Of a stretch of 64,000 nucleotides of DNA, positions 50,937-60,846 are shown piece by piece. The stretch comes from Prevotella sp. (GTDB lineage: Bacteria; Bacteroidota; Bacteroidia; Bacteroidales; Bacteroidaceae): positions 1-64,000 of the forward strand of contig JAFZCU010000114.1 in assembly GCA_017556145.1 (NCBI GenBank), read 5' to 3'. The translations under genes and the position numbers were made by a program. How positions within the stretch are numbered: the first letter of the stretch is position 1; each line of letters opens with the position of its first letter. Under the pieces are notes generated by a model. The model saw nothing but the letters and a program-made list of their open reading frames with translations. It searched no databases and was not told the DNA's origin.

Positions 50937-52313
50937 TTACTCGTAAGCGCCCATGCGCAGACGGTCGACCTCATCCTCAGTGAGGTAGCGCCAGTCACCA
51001 CGCTTCAGGTTCTTCTTGGTCAAGCCGGCAAACTGGACACGGTCCAGTTTCAGCACCTTATAGCCAAGACTCTCGAAAATACGACGCACGATACGGTTCT
51101 TGCCCGAGTGGATCTCGATACCTACCTGCTTTTTGTCGGTAGGATGAGCGTACTGCACATCATCGGCTTTAATTTCACCATCTTCCAACTGGATACCAGT
51201 GGCTATCTGCTCAAGGTCATGAACTGAGCAAGCCTTGTCAAGGAAGACATGATAAATCTTCTTCTTGAGATATTTGGGATGGGTCAGCTTAGAAGCCAAG
51301 TCGCCATCATTGGTCAGCAGGAGCACACCTGTGGTGTTACGGTCGAGACGGCCAACGGGATAGATGCGCTCAGGACAAGCGTTCTTCACGAGGTCCATCA
51401 CCGTCTTGCGTTGCTGAGGATCATCAGAGGTGGTAACATAGTCCTTAGGCTTGTTAAGCAGCACATACACCTTCTTCTCTATATTAACCGGCTGGTCATG
51501 GAAACGAACCTCATCCGTACGGAGCACCTTGGTACCGAGTTCAGTGACAACCTCACCATTGACGGTGACGACACCTGCCTGGATGAACTCATCAGCCTCA
51601 CGGCGGCTGCAGACACCGGCATTGGCCAGGAACTTATTCAGACGCAACGGTTCATTGGGATCGAAGTTTACCTCCTTATACTCGATACGCTTCTTCATGC
51701 TGTACTTTGCATTCGGATCGTAATCGGCAGTGTGCTGACGCTGTTTCTTATAGGGAGCTGCACCGTATGGCTTACCTCCCTTATTAAACTTATAGCCACC
51801 ATTGGGGTTATAGCCACCACGCGGCTGATAACCGCCACGGGGCTGATAGCCGCCCTCACCTTGAGGACGTGGCTGGTAACCGCCACGCTGCTGATAGCCG
51901 CCACGGGGCTGATAACCACCTTCACCTTGAGGACGTGGCTGGTAACCACCACGCTGCTGATAGCCGCCACGGGGCTGATAGCCGCCCTCACCCTGAGGAC
52001 GTGGCTGGTAACCACCACGCGGCTGATAACTGCCACGAGGCTGATAGCCGCCCTCACGAGGCTGACGGGGTTGATAGCCGCCAGTACGGGGGCTCGACTG
52101 CAGTCCTGCACCAAAGCCTTCTGGACGGAATCCGCCCTCATCATTACTGCGCTTAAAAGCAGGACGGTCTGACACAGGATGCTGTCCTGTATGTATACGG
52201 GGGCGCGGTGAACGGCCCGGACGGAACTCACGTTGTTCTCTCTGAAAACCCTCTTTCTTCTGCTCTTCCTGAGGCGTGTTCTCTTGATTCATGTTTTCAA
52301 TATCCATTTTCAC
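50937..52313 (-). CDS. RsuA/RluB-type pseudouridine synthase with long Gly/Tyr/Arg repeat N-terminus
   Basis: 458 residues. Residues 30-215 are low complexity with GGYQPR, GGYQQR and PRPQGE units and a basic end. An S4 domain (RLNKFLANAGVCSRREADEF) at about 225-285 and a catalytic domain follow, with GRLDRNTTGVLLLTNDGDLA (the Asp in GRLD is the nucleophile) and HSGKNRIVRRIFE. It modifies 23S or 16S rRNA. The repeat tail is absent from E. coli RluB and resembles RGG/YGQ RNA-binding tails. Two ATGs 6 bases apart are possible starts. Confidence 0.88.
   Translation of the reverse strand: MKMDIENMNQENTPQEEQKKEGFQREQREFRPGRSPRPRIHTGQHPVSDRPAFKRSNDEGGFRPEGFGAGLQSSPRTGGYQPRQPREGGYQPRGSYQPRGGYQPRPQGEGGYQPRGGYQQRGGYQPRPQGEGGYQPRGGYQQRGGYQPRPQGEGGYQPRGGYQPRGGYNPNGGYKFNKGGKPYGAAPYKKQRQHTADYDPNAKYSMKKRIEYKEVNFDPNEPLRLNKFLANAGVCSRREADEFIQAGVVTVNGEVVTELGTKVLRTDEVRFHDQPVNIEKKVYVLLNKPKDYVTTSDDPQQRKTVMDLVKNACPERIYPVGRLDRNTTGVLLLTNDGDLASKLTHPKYLKKKIYHVFLDKACSVHDLEQIATGIQLEDGEIKADDVQYAHPTDKKQVGIEIHSGKNRIVRRIFESLGYKVLKLDRVQFAGLTKKNLKRGDWRYLTEDEVDRLRMGAYE
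51787..52090 (-). repeat. tandem coding repeats in the pseudouridine synthase gene
   Basis: GGYQPR-type units repeat at DNA level; the larger unit (26 codons, 78 bp) recurs at least three times almost unchanged, so copy number could vary by slippage or recombination. Confidence 0.8.
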
Positions 52314-52377
52314 TGTTTTTTTTGTTATACCTTATTAATAATATATATATGTTATCCAGATTGCTGGAGGTTGATAG

Positions 52378-53751
52378 TTAAATGCCTGTGTAGGTTGAGG
52401 GCGTGATGGCACGAAGCTCGTCTTTTACCGCATCGCTAACATCCAGCGTATCGATGAAACTGGCGATGGTCTCGGCAGTGATGCCTTTGTTAGTACGGGT
52501 CAGTGCCTTCAGTGTCTCATAGGGATTGGGATAGGCCTCGCGACGAAGGATGGTCTGAATACCCTCAGCCACTACGGCCCAGGTTTGATCGAGATCCTGC
52601 TGTAACTTCTGCTCATTGAGAATCAGTTTACGGAGTCCTTTCAGTGTACTCTGGAAAGCAATAAGGGCATGGCCCATAGGCACACCCACATTACGCAATA
52701 CCGTCGAGTCGGTGAGGTCGCGCTGCAAACGGCTCACCGGCAACTTCGCTGCCAGGAACTGCAGGATGGCATTTGCAATGCCAAGGTTGCCCTCGGAGTT
52801 TTCGTAGTCAATAGGATTCACCTTGTGGGGCATGGCACTAGAGCCTACCTCACCCTGCTTGATCTTCTGCTTGAAATAATCCATGGAGATATACATCCAG
52901 AAGTCACAGTCAAGGTCGATGACAATTGTATTAATACGACGCATGGCATCGAAGAGGGCTCCCAACCAGTCATAGTTGGAGATCTGCGTCGTGAACTGCT
53001 CACGCTCCAGTCCCAGTTTCTCTGAGACGAAACGGTTGCCGAAATCACGCCAGTCGTACTGGGGGTAAGCCACGTGATGGGCATTGAAGTTACCCGTAGC
53101 GCCACCGAACTTAGCTGTAACAGGTGTATCCTTCAAAGAACGTAGTTGCTCTTCCAAACGATAGACATACACCATGATTTCCTTTCCCAGACGCGTCGGC
53201 GAGGCCGGTTGTCCGTGAGTCTTGGCAAGCATGGGTACATTTTTCCAGACTTCTGCATAGTCGTGCAGTTGTTCGATGAGTTCCTCAAGCAGAGGAATAT
53301 ACACTTCCACCAGCGCTTCCTTAATTGACAAAGGCACAGACGTATTATTAATATCCTGCGATGTCAGTCCGAAATGAATAAATTCTTTAAAACGGGACAG
53401 ACTGGATATACCGGATTCTCCAGAATATCCTGAGAGCACATCGATGCGCTCCTTGATATAATATTCCACCGCCTTGACATCATGATTGGTAATAGCCTCA
53501 ATCTCCTTCACCCGCTGGGCATCAGCAGGCGAAAACTCTCTGTAGATGTCACGTATAGGCTCGAACAGGTTATGGTCAAAGTCTGCTAATTGGGGCAAGG
53601 GAAGTTCGCAAAGCGTAATGAAGTATTCTATCTCTACGCGGATGCGATATCGGATAAGCGCATACTCTGAGAAGTATTCAGCCAGTGGTTCCGTTTTGCT
53701 CCGATAGCGGCCATCAATAGGCGAGATGGCTGTAAGCAATGATAAATCCAT
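52378..53751 (-). CDS. purB: adenylosuccinate lyase
   Basis: 457 residues. The fumarase/aspartase signature SSAMPHKVNPIDYENSEGNL is intact, and the N-terminus LTAISPIDGRYRSKT is typical of PurB. It cleaves SAICAR and adenylosuccinate in purine synthesis. Its promoter TACCTTTG (minus, 53831-53838) is overlapped by an inverted repeat. Confidence 0.96.
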   Translation of the reverse strand: MDLSLLTAISPIDGRYRSKTEPLAEYFSEYALIRYRIRVEIEYFITLCELPLPQLADFDHNLFEPIRDIYREFSPADAQRVKEIEAITNHDVKAVEYYIKERIDVLSGYSGESGISSLSRFKEFIHFGLTSQDINNTSVPLSIKEALVEVYIPLLEELIEQLHDYAEVWKNVPMLAKTHGQPASPTRLGKEIMVYVYRLEEQLRSLKDTPVTAKFGGATGNFNAHHVAYPQYDWRDFGNRFVSEKLGLEREQFTTQISNYDWLGALFDAMRRINTIVIDLDCDFWMYISMDYFKQKIKQGEVGSSAMPHKVNPIDYENSEGNLGIANAILQFLAAKLPVSRLQRDLTDSTVLRNVGVPMGHALIAFQSTLKGLRKLILNEQKLQQDLDQTWAVVAEGIQTILRREAYPNPYETLKALTRTNKGITAETIASFIDTLDVSDAVKDELRAITPSTYTGI

Positions 53752-53850
53752 TTTTAATTTAGTCCTAACTATCGATAATTATCTTTCTATTCTTTCTCTC
53801 AAATATTCAAGTGTGCCGAAAATTCGGGTGCAAAGGTACGTAGAAATTCA

Positions 53851-53888
53851 GAATCTGCAAAATTTTCTCCCGAAAAAATTGCAGATTC
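53851..53888. promoter_or_regulatory. inverted repeat at the purB promoter
   Basis: GAATCTGCAA (53851-53860) pairs with TTGCAGATTC (53879-53888). No T run on the minus strand. It lies just upstream of the purB -7 element and might be an operator, or a weak terminator for the ACT gene on the same strand. Confidence 0.45.
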
Positions 53889-53895
53889 CAACAAT

Positions 53896-54321
53896 TTATA
53901 ACTGATAGAGGTCATTGGCAGCCAGCAAATCAACCTTAATCTCAGCAAGAGCAGCCTCGCAGGCCTCCAGATCTGAAGGACGGATGATAACATGCGCCAC
54001 GTTGCCATTGGCGAAAGAGTACATGTACTCGATGAAAATGCCTTTCGACGAGAGGTGCTTGAGGACCACTGCCAGTGAACCACTTACATTGGGGCACACG
54101 AAACCTATAACGTCGGTAATCTTCACAGCAAAGTGCTGCTCTTTCAAAACCTGATAGGCCTTGTCGGGCTCAGACACGATGCAACGAAGAATGCCGAAGT
54201 CGGAGTTATCGGCTATCGACATAGCGGAAAGGTTAATACCAGCAGCGCCGAGGGCTTCTGTCACTTCGGTCAGACGGCCGGATTTGTTCTCGAGGAACAC
54301 AGATAGTTGTTTTGCTTTCAT
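53896..54321 (-). CDS. tandem ACT-domain protein
   Basis: 141 residues forming two ACT domains: LSVFLENKSGRLTEVTEALG (from residue 4) and FVCPNVSGSLAVVLKHLSSK (from about 73). Small ACT proteins of this type are encoded beside phenylacetate-CoA ligase in many anaerobes and are thought to sense amino acids. It lies 62 bp downstream of paaK on the same strand and is probably co-transcribed. Confidence 0.88.
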   Translation of the reverse strand: MKAKQLSVFLENKSGRLTEVTEALGAAGINLSAMSIADNSDFGILRCIVSEPDKAYQVLKEQHFAVKITDVIGFVCPNVSGSLAVVLKHLSSKGIFIEYMYSFANGNVAHVIIRPSDLEACEAALAEIKVDLLAANDLYQL

Positions 54322-54383
54322 ATTTTTGACAATTAGAGTTTTTGACTGTAGATTATAGATTTGACTATTTACTATGGATATGA

Positions 54384-55682
54384 TTAAAGTTGTCGTTTAT
54401 CAATAACACGTTTGGCCTTGCCTTCCGAACGCTCGATGCCCTTCGGTTCAACGAGCTTCACCTTGAAGCCCAGACCAATCACACTACGTAACTCGCCTTC
54501 GAGTTTCTTCTGCAGACCGACCATAGTGGCCATATCGTCGGTAAAGTATTCCTCTTTCACCTCAACCTTCAACTCAGAGGTGTCGGTATTGTTCACACGG
54601 TCGACTATGAGCAGGAAATGAGGCTCGTACTCAGGCAGTTTCAAGATAACATCTTCAATCTGGGACGGGAATACATTGACACCACGGATGATGAGCATAT
54701 CATCGCAACGGCCCAAAATACGGTCCATACGCACGAGCGTGCGCCCGCACGTACATTTTTCATAGTGTAAGGCCGTCAGATCGTGGGTACGATAGCGAAG
54801 CAATGGCATACCCTCCTTCGTCAGATGGGTGAAAGTCAATTCGCCAAAGGAGCCCTCAGGCAACGGTTCACCCGTATTCGGGTCAAGGATCTCAGGATAG
54901 AAGTAGTCTTCACTCAGGTGGGTACCATTCTGATACTCGCACTCATAGCCTACACCAGGACCGGCAATCTCACTTAAGCCATAGATATCGTAGGCTTTGA
55001 TGCCCAGCGATTCTTCCAGTTTCACGCGCATTTTCTCCGTCCAGGGCTCAGCACCAAAGACACCGATCTTCAGCTTGAACTCGTCACGCGCCCACTCACA
55101 CTCCTTCATCGCCTCACCAAGGAACATGGCATACGACGGTGTGCAACAAAGGACCGTAGCACCGAAGTCGTGCATCAGCGTCATCTGCTTCTGGGTATTA
55201 CCCGATGACATCGGGATAACCGAAGCGCCAATGTTCGTGGCACCGTCGTGGGCACCAAGGCCACCGGTAAACAGTCCATAGCCGTAAGACACCTGGAAGA
55301 TGTCATCCTTCGAACAACCATAGGCCGTAAAGGCACGGGAGATAGACTCCGTCCACATGGCAAGATCCTTACGGGTGTGCAAGACCACCACAGGCTTTCC
55401 TGTAGTTCCAGAAGAAGCGTGGATACGGACTATCTGCGACATGGGTACAGCGGCCAGGCCGAAGGGATAGTTGTCACGCAAGTCAAGTTTGTTGGTAAAC
55501 GGGAGTTTCACGATATCGTCGATACTCTTAATATCACCAGGCTCCAATCCCATTTCCTGAAATTTCTTACGGTAGAAAGGAGTATTGTGGTAAACATACT
55601 CTGCCATTTTCACGAGCCGACGGCTCTGTATCTCGCGAAGCTGTTCGCGATCCATACATTCAATGTTTTGATTCCAAATCAT
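54384..55682 (-). CDS. paaK: phenylacetate-CoA ligase
   Basis: 432 residues, normal for the family. The AMP-binding motif HASSGTTGKPVVV, then YDIYGLSEIAGPGVGYECEY and a C-terminal subdomain with GKAKRVIDKR identify an adenylate-forming PaaK. It activates aryl acids to CoA esters. In anaerobes it usually works with indolepyruvate oxidoreductase in aromatic amino-acid metabolism; those genes are not in view. The ACT protein follows it. Confidence 0.9.
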   Translation of the reverse strand: MIWNQNIECMDREQLREIQSRRLVKMAEYVYHNTPFYRKKFQEMGLEPGDIKSIDDIVKLPFTNKLDLRDNYPFGLAAVPMSQIVRIHASSGTTGKPVVVLHTRKDLAMWTESISRAFTAYGCSKDDIFQVSYGYGLFTGGLGAHDGATNIGASVIPMSSGNTQKQMTLMHDFGATVLCCTPSYAMFLGEAMKECEWARDEFKLKIGVFGAEPWTEKMRVKLEESLGIKAYDIYGLSEIAGPGVGYECEYQNGTHLSEDYFYPEILDPNTGEPLPEGSFGELTFTHLTKEGMPLLRYRTHDLTALHYEKCTCGRTLVRMDRILGRCDDMLIIRGVNVFPSQIEDVILKLPEYEPHFLLIVDRVNNTDTSELKVEVKEEYFTDDMATMVGLQKKLEGELRSVIGLGFKVKLVEPKGIERSEGKAKRVIDKRQL

Positions 55683-55806
55683 AAGTCTTTGTCTTTGGTT
55701 TTATGGGTTTGTGCCGCAAAGGTACGCATTTTTTTGGATATAGAAAGGATTTGGAGGTTAAAAGGAGTTAAAGACTGACACGAAAGTAGGTCATAACAAA
55801 ATGATG

Positions 55807-55846
55807 CTTACAAAAAAGAGAGAATTTCTTTCGAAACTCTCTCTTT
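55807..55846 (-). terminator. terminator of tRNA-Val
   Basis: On the minus strand AAAGAGAGA and TCTCTCTTT flank TTTC/GAAA, followed by TTTT. It starts 1-2 bases after the tRNA 3' end. Confidence 0.8.
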
Positions 55847-55847
55847 G

Positions 55848-55922
55848 TGGGCGTTGACGGATTCGAACCGCCGACCCTCTGCTTGTAAGGCAGATGCTCT
55901 AAACCAGCTGAGCTAAACGCCC
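55848..55922 (-). tRNA. tRNA-Val (anticodon UAC)
   Basis: The minus strand reads GGGCGTT at the acceptor, TAGCTCAGCTGG in the D arm, the anticodon loop CTTACAA with TAC, and GGTTCGAATCC in the T arm, closing with AACGCCC-A. 75 bases. The stem pairings are all regular. No CCA is encoded. Confidence 0.95.
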
Positions 55923-55962
55923 TTTTTTGTTTTGCGGGTGCAAAGGTACAAAGAAAAAGTGA

Positions 55963-55988
55963 ATAGTGAATAGTGAATAATGAAAAGT
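55963..55988 (+). repeat. GTGAATA-type tandem repeat
   Basis: AGTGAATAGTGAATAGTGAA: 9-base units, near the mutL 3' end. The same unit recurs upstream of guaB at 63842-63868. Confidence 0.75.
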
Positions 55989-56007
55989 TGTTGAAAATTG
56001 ACATCTT

Positions 56008-57846
56008 TTAACGTTTTGCATCAAACAACCCTTCAATCTCCGCTTGCGGGAGGATTACTAAGATAGGTTTCCCGTCGGGCGTATAGTTCACATTAGAACA
56101 CGTGAAAAGACTGTTCACGATATTCTCCATTTCCTCATTCGACAAGACCTGTCCGTAGGGGATGGCTGCGGCACGCGCTAACGACAGATGCAACGATTGC
56201 GACACCGACAAATCAACAGCTTGCGTTGCTGCCCCGCCCATAACATCATGTTCTGCCACATCCGCGATAATCTGCTGAATGAGTGTTATCGGCTCTATCC
56301 CCTCAAGACTGGCAGGAATACCATTCACAGCAAAGGTGCCTCCACCCAAAGGACTAAGATCGAATCCAAGACTGTACAACTCCGAAAGGATCTGCTCCAT
56401 GATGATGGTATTTGAGGGTGACAACTGTATGGTTTCCGGGAATAGCAGACGCTGCGAAGAAGCCCCGCCTTCTGCAGATGCTGATGTATAGCGTTCAAAG
56501 AGGATACGGACATCGGCACGATGCTGGTCAATAACCATCAGGCCAGACTTGACAGCCGTCATGATATATTGGCCCTTATATTGGTAATGCACAGGCGACT
56601 TGTCGGACAAGACACCAAAAAGTGGTGTTTCGGATGTTTCCACCTGACTATCTGGTTTAGCTGGTGTTTCCGGTACAAGCCCCTCATAAAGCGACTCCCA
56701 AGACGTAGGCGCACGATGCGAGGTGGCAGGCGTATGATCAAAGGGGTTATATGAAGGATTATACTTTACTTTTGGTGCCTGAATGTTATCACGTAAAGGG
56801 TCAAAGACCGGAATATCAGGCTTGTCAACTGTATCAAAATCGATAGAAGGGACTCCACAGAACTTCCCGATAGCATCGCGGACAACAGCCACTAATAATT
56901 GCCAAATAGCCTGTTCGTTCTCAAATTTAATCTCCGTCTTCGTAGGATGGATATTCACATCGATATCCGAGGGATTAATTTCAAAATAGAGAAAATACGG
57001 TGGCTGCATACCCTCTGGAATCAAACGCTCATAGGCGGTCATCACAGCTTTGTGGAAATAGGGATGTTTCATATAACGACCATTGACGAAGAAATAGTCG
57101 TTGCCACCTTTCTTACGGGCTGCCTCAGGCTTAGAAACAAAACCCGTCACGCGACACATCACCGTATCTGCTTCCACTGGCAGCAAATCCTGTCCATACT
57201 GCTTGCCAAACACATCGGTGATACGCTGGCGCAGACTGCCAGGTTTCAGATTCAGCAATTCAGCCCCATTATGATGGAAAGTAAAATGGATTTCCGGATA
57301 CACCAGCGCAATGCGTTCGTAAGCCATTAGAATATTGTTCAATTCTGTGGCATTCGATTTGAGGAACTTCCTACGGGCAGGCACATTGAAGAAAAGGTTC
57401 TCCACACGAAAATTACAACCCACAGGACAAGCGACTGGCTGTTGGTCAATAATCTTTGAGCCTGCGATGGAAAGGAGGGTTCCTATCTCGTCATTTGCCA
57501 TACGCGTCTGCAACTCTACCTGGGCCACTGCGGCAATGGATGCCAACGCCTCTCCCCTGAACCCCATCGTATGGAGAGCAAAGAGATCATCAGCTTGTCT
57601 GATCTTCGACGTTGCATGCCGTTCAAAGGCCAGACGGGCATCCGTCGATGACATACCACACCCATCGTCAATCACCTGGATGGAGGTACGTCCGGCATCA
57701 ACAACTATCACATTTATAGTATGGGCACCTGCATCGACAGCATTCTCCACCAACTCTTTGATGACGGAGGCAGGACGCTGTATCACCTCACCAGCAGCAA
57801 TCTGGTTAGCTACGCTGTCAGGAAGAAGATGGATAATATCGCTCAT
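56008..57846 (-). CDS. mutL: DNA mismatch repair protein MutL
   Basis: 612 residues. The N-terminal GHKL ATPase is intact: [35 protein letters not shown] and ERHATSKI. A Pro/Ser linker is at about 330-400. In the C-terminal domain the endonuclease motif DQHA(x)2E(x)4E reads [12 protein letters not shown], and the CPHGRP motif reads YTPDGKP, so the metal site appears degenerate. It couples MutS mismatch recognition to repair. Overlaps ostA by 4 bases. Confidence 0.95.
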   Translation of the reverse strand: MSDIIHLLPDSVANQIAAGEVIQRPASVIKELVENAVDAGAHTINVIVVDAGRTSIQVIDDGCGMSSTDARLAFERHATSKIRQADDLFALHTMGFRGEALASIAAVAQVELQTRMANDEIGTLLSIAGSKIIDQQPVACPVGCNFRVENLFFNVPARRKFLKSNATELNNILMAYERIALVYPEIHFTFHHNGAELLNLKPGSLRQRITDVFGKQYGQDLLPVEADTVMCRVTGFVSKPEAARKKGGNDYFFVNGRYMKHPYFHKAVMTAYERLIPEGMQPPYFLYFEINPSDIDVNIHPTKTEIKFENEQAIWQLLVAVVRDAIGKFCGVPSIDFDTVDKPDIPVFDPLRDNIQAPKVKYNPSYNPFDHTPATSHRAPTSWESLYEGLVPETPAKPDSQVETSETPLFGVLSDKSPVHYQYKGQYIMTAVKSGLMVIDQHRADVRILFERYTSASAEGGASSQRLLFPETIQLSPSNTIIMEQILSELYSLGFDLSPLGGGTFAVNGIPASLEGIEPITLIQQIIADVAEHDVMGGAATQAVDLSVSQSLHLSLARAAAIPYGQVLSNEEMENIVNSLFTCSNVNYTPDGKPILVILPQAEIEGLFDAKR

Positions 57847-59441
57847 ATCTTTTTCTTGGGACGCCAGACGAATATATCATAACGGTTCAGAGGACGGATA
57901 TCATCATACCAGGCAAAACCCGACAAACGTTTCTTTTCGGCAGGAATCTGGTTGGGCGGATACATAGTACCCGAGGTCTTCGGAGTCCAGACACGTTCCA
58001 ACTTCCGATCCTTCAGGAACATCCGCATCTCTGTAGTTTCCTGATAGTTATAGATAATCGCCACTGAGTCGCCCTCCTCGAAATAATAGCCAATCAACAC
58101 GTTATCCTTGGCCTGTGTCTCATGGATCTTTCCGTCAATAAAATAGGCAAACATCTCCTTCGACGACACCTGATTATAAAGAGTAGTGTCGCTCTTCAAC
58201 TGCTGGATGGAGAAGGCATTGCCAATAACGTGGGCACGGTTGATGAGCGAATCTTTCATAAACACATCAATCTGGTCGCCTAAAAGCTGCTGATTGTAGT
58301 TCCAGACGATTGGATCGAAAAACATCGTCATACAGGAGTCAAGGGAATTATAGACCAGTGAGTCACAGATGGCCTGAACATCTGTACGATAGGCCCGAAC
58401 ATGATGATAAGCGTAGATTTTGCGATAGACAGAGTCGGTCTCAATATTATAGGTGATGACCTTCAGGGTATCGGCATGCATAAAGAGAGAGTCACCCTGA
58501 GAATAGTCGATAGCCACAGCAGAGTCCGTACACAACGCATAACCGGTATTTTCCCAGTATTCGCCATAGTTGCCTGTCATCTTGTTCTTGTTCACAGAGT
58601 CAACGTAGATGACATCCCGGAAAGCCTGGCTGAAACCCAACTTACTATCGTAATAAACACTGTCTCCCACCATTGATTTGCCCTGATTGTGGAGCACAGA
58701 ACGGTTCATGAGCGTGGCTTGGTCCTTCTTTGTGTCATAATAGCCTTGTTCAGAATATATTTGGCTGTTGCCAGACGTGATATTCGAAGGGCCAACGATA
58801 TGGGCAATAGAACGAGCATTGTCGTAATAAAGGGTATCGGTAGTGAGATAGAACTTAGGACTCTTCATCTTCACGTCGAAGTTAAACACCGACATCTTGC
58901 TTTTCGTATTATACTCTCCCCAGTCGGAAGTCAGCGTGGTCTGCCCGTCCACCATCTTACCACCCTCAAAGAAATAGGCATTGTCATACAGACGGTCAAA
59001 ATCGAGGGAGTCGGTATAAAGTGTGGTCTTGCGGTTCTTGAGCACTACATTATAACGGGCTCTCGCCATCTGCTCATTGCCGTCATAATAGGCATAATCG
59101 GAAGTCAGCGAGAGGGTGTCACCTTGATACATCTTCACATGACCGAAGGCTTCAAACGAATTGCTGGCTTCATAGAAATAGGCACTATCACAATAAAGAC
59201 GGGCACCGACGTGCGTGAAATGTACCTTACCGTTGAGAATCGTCGCATCGGGATTCTTGTATTGGTCAAAGTGGAGCACATCAGCATGCACAAGGTAGAC
59301 GCGTTTATCCTGGATTTTACGGGTAGTCCTCGACCGTTTCTTGCGCTGCTGCTTCTGGGCATAGAGTGATGGACTGGCGAAATACGCCAACACACAAAAC
59401 ACGCCTATGACCCAGAAAAACTTATTTGAACCAGCCCTCAT
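57843..59441 (-). CDS. OstA-like (LptA/LptD N-terminal-type) protein
   Basis: 532 residues from the ATG at 59441. Signal peptide ending ASPSLYAQ, a basic stretch, then repeated beta-taco strands with the OstA pattern: [58 protein letters not shown]. It resembles the periplasmic LPS bridge domain of LptA/LptD rather than the barrel. Bacteroidota keep several such proteins. It overlaps surA by 20 bases and mutL by 4. Confidence 0.85.
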   Translation of the reverse strand: MRAGSNKFFWVIGVFCVLAYFASPSLYAQKQQRKKRSRTTRKIQDKRVYLVHADVLHFDQYKNPDATILNGKVHFTHVGARLYCDSAYFYEASNSFEAFGHVKMYQGDTLSLTSDYAYYDGNEQMARARYNVVLKNRKTTLYTDSLDFDRLYDNAYFFEGGKMVDGQTTLTSDWGEYNTKSKMSVFNFDVKMKSPKFYLTTDTLYYDNARSIAHIVGPSNITSGNSQIYSEQGYYDTKKDQATLMNRSVLHNQGKSMVGDSVYYDSKLGFSQAFRDVIYVDSVNKNKMTGNYGEYWENTGYALCTDSAVAIDYSQGDSLFMHADTLKVITYNIETDSVYRKIYAYHHVRAYRTDVQAICDSLVYNSLDSCMTMFFDPIVWNYNQQLLGDQIDVFMKDSLINRAHVIGNAFSIQQLKSDTTLYNQVSSKEMFAYFIDGKIHETQAKDNVLIGYYFEEGDSVAIIYNYQETTEMRMFLKDRKLERVWTPKTSGTMYPPNQIPAEKKRLSGFAWYDDIRPLNRYDIFVWRPKKKI

Positions 59442-60846
59442 ACTCAAATTTACAATCACGGTAGTTGTCATTCAGACGGGTATAGACCGACTTGATCTTA
59501 TCGACAACCCACTGATGGATTCGCTCCTCATTGCGCTTGGCAAGTACCACATCCTTCATCACCTGGAAGTCCTCTGTGATAGAAGCCTTATGACCCTCCA
59601 CACGATTCTTCAGCTTAACAATAGCACAAACAGTCTTACCACGCTGATTAATCATCTGAAAAGCACGCGATATCTGTCCTACCTGCATGGTATCGACCAC
59701 CTTGGCAACTTCCTGAGGCAAATCCTGCATCTGGAATTTTGAAGAGATACGGCCTGTCTGCATATTGGTATTCGACATCAAGCCCTTGTTATTACGGGTA
59801 TCCTTATCGTCCGACAGCAGACTGGCGGCCTCCTCAAAAGAAAACTTATCTTCACGAATATCAATAGCAATAGAGTCCAAACGGCTGATAGCCTTTTCAA
59901 TAGCCTCGTCAGAAACCACGGGTTTTTTCAGGATATGACGCACATTAACCTTATCACCACGCTTCTCCACAAGCTGGATAATATGGAAACCGAACTCTGA
60001 TTCTACAATCTTCGAGATCTTCTTCGGATCAGTCAGGTTGAAGGCTACTGCTGCAAAAGCAGGATCGAGGGTAGCACGACCCATCAATCCCAGTTCACCA
60101 CCCTGACGGGCAGAACCCGGATCCTCGGAATATAGTCTGGCGAGGGCCTGGAAGGAAGTCTCTCCCTTAGTCACACGCTCTGTATAGTCCCGCAACTCAT
60201 CCTTCACACGGTTAATCTCCTCGGGGTCGATACGGGGAGTCATCGTCACAATCTGCACCTCCACCTCCGTAGGTACATACGGCAAACTATCCTGAGGCAT
60301 ACTGCTAAAATAACGACGCACATCAGCGGGTGTCACAGAGATATCCTCCACCAACTTACGCTTCATCTTCTGGATTTTCTGACGGTCACGGAACTCCTGA
60401 CGCATCTCCTGACGCATCTGGGCAATCGACTGGTGCTTATATTCCTCCAAACGTTCACGGGATCCATCGACCATTTCCAACCAGTAACTAATCTGCTGCT
60501 CAACATCCTGAGCCACATCAGCCTCAGTCACTTCGATACTGTCGATATCAGCCTGATGGAGAAAAAGCTTATTTACGGCAATCTGCTCAGGAATCGTACA
60601 GTCAGGATCCCCACTCCACTTTACACCTTCCATCGCAGCCTGCATACGCATAGCCTCCACGTCAGACTTCAACACAGCCTCGTCGCCAATCACCCAGATT
60701 ACCTCATCAATCACCGACTGAGCAGGAACCATCTGAAGAGAGTCGGAGGGAGTTGTCGGAATACTTAGAGAAATAGGAAAAGACGCAATACCCACAAAGG
60801 GCATGGCCAGAAAGAAAATGAATATAAGATTTCTTGTTGTCTTCAT
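59422..60846 (-). CDS. surA: SurA-like periplasmic peptidyl-prolyl isomerase
   Basis: 474 residues with a signal peptide. The N-terminal chaperone domain (IDEVIWVIGDEAVLKSDVEA) is followed by two parvulin-type segments, the first with SARQGGELGLMGRATLDPAF and FGFHIIQLVEKRGDKVNVRH. It helps fold outer-membrane proteins. The start overlaps the stop of the upstream isomerase gene by one base (TAATG), so the two are coupled. Confidence 0.9.
   Translation of the reverse strand: MKTTRNLIFIFFLAMPFVGIASFPISLSIPTTPSDSLQMVPAQSVIDEVIWVIGDEAVLKSDVEAMRMQAAMEGVKWSGDPDCTIPEQIAVNKLFLHQADIDSIEVTEADVAQDVEQQISYWLEMVDGSRERLEEYKHQSIAQMRQEMRQEFRDRQKIQKMKRKLVEDISVTPADVRRYFSSMPQDSLPYVPTEVEVQIVTMTPRIDPEEINRVKDELRDYTERVTKGETSFQALARLYSEDPGSARQGGELGLMGRATLDPAFAAVAFNLTDPKKISKIVESEFGFHIIQLVEKRGDKVNVRHILKKPVVSDEAIEKAISRLDSIAIDIREDKFSFEEAASLLSDDKDTRNNKGLMSNTNMQTGRISSKFQMQDLPQEVAKVVDTMQVGQISRAFQMINQRGKTVCAIVKLKNRVEGHKASITEDFQVMKDVVLAKRNEERIHQWVVDKIKSVYTRLNDNYRDCKFEYEGWFK

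Noticed and set aside
51249..52172. 307-codon frame antisense to the pseudouridine synthase
   Set aside because: Thr/Ala/Leu repeats are just the complement of the GGYQPR repeats.
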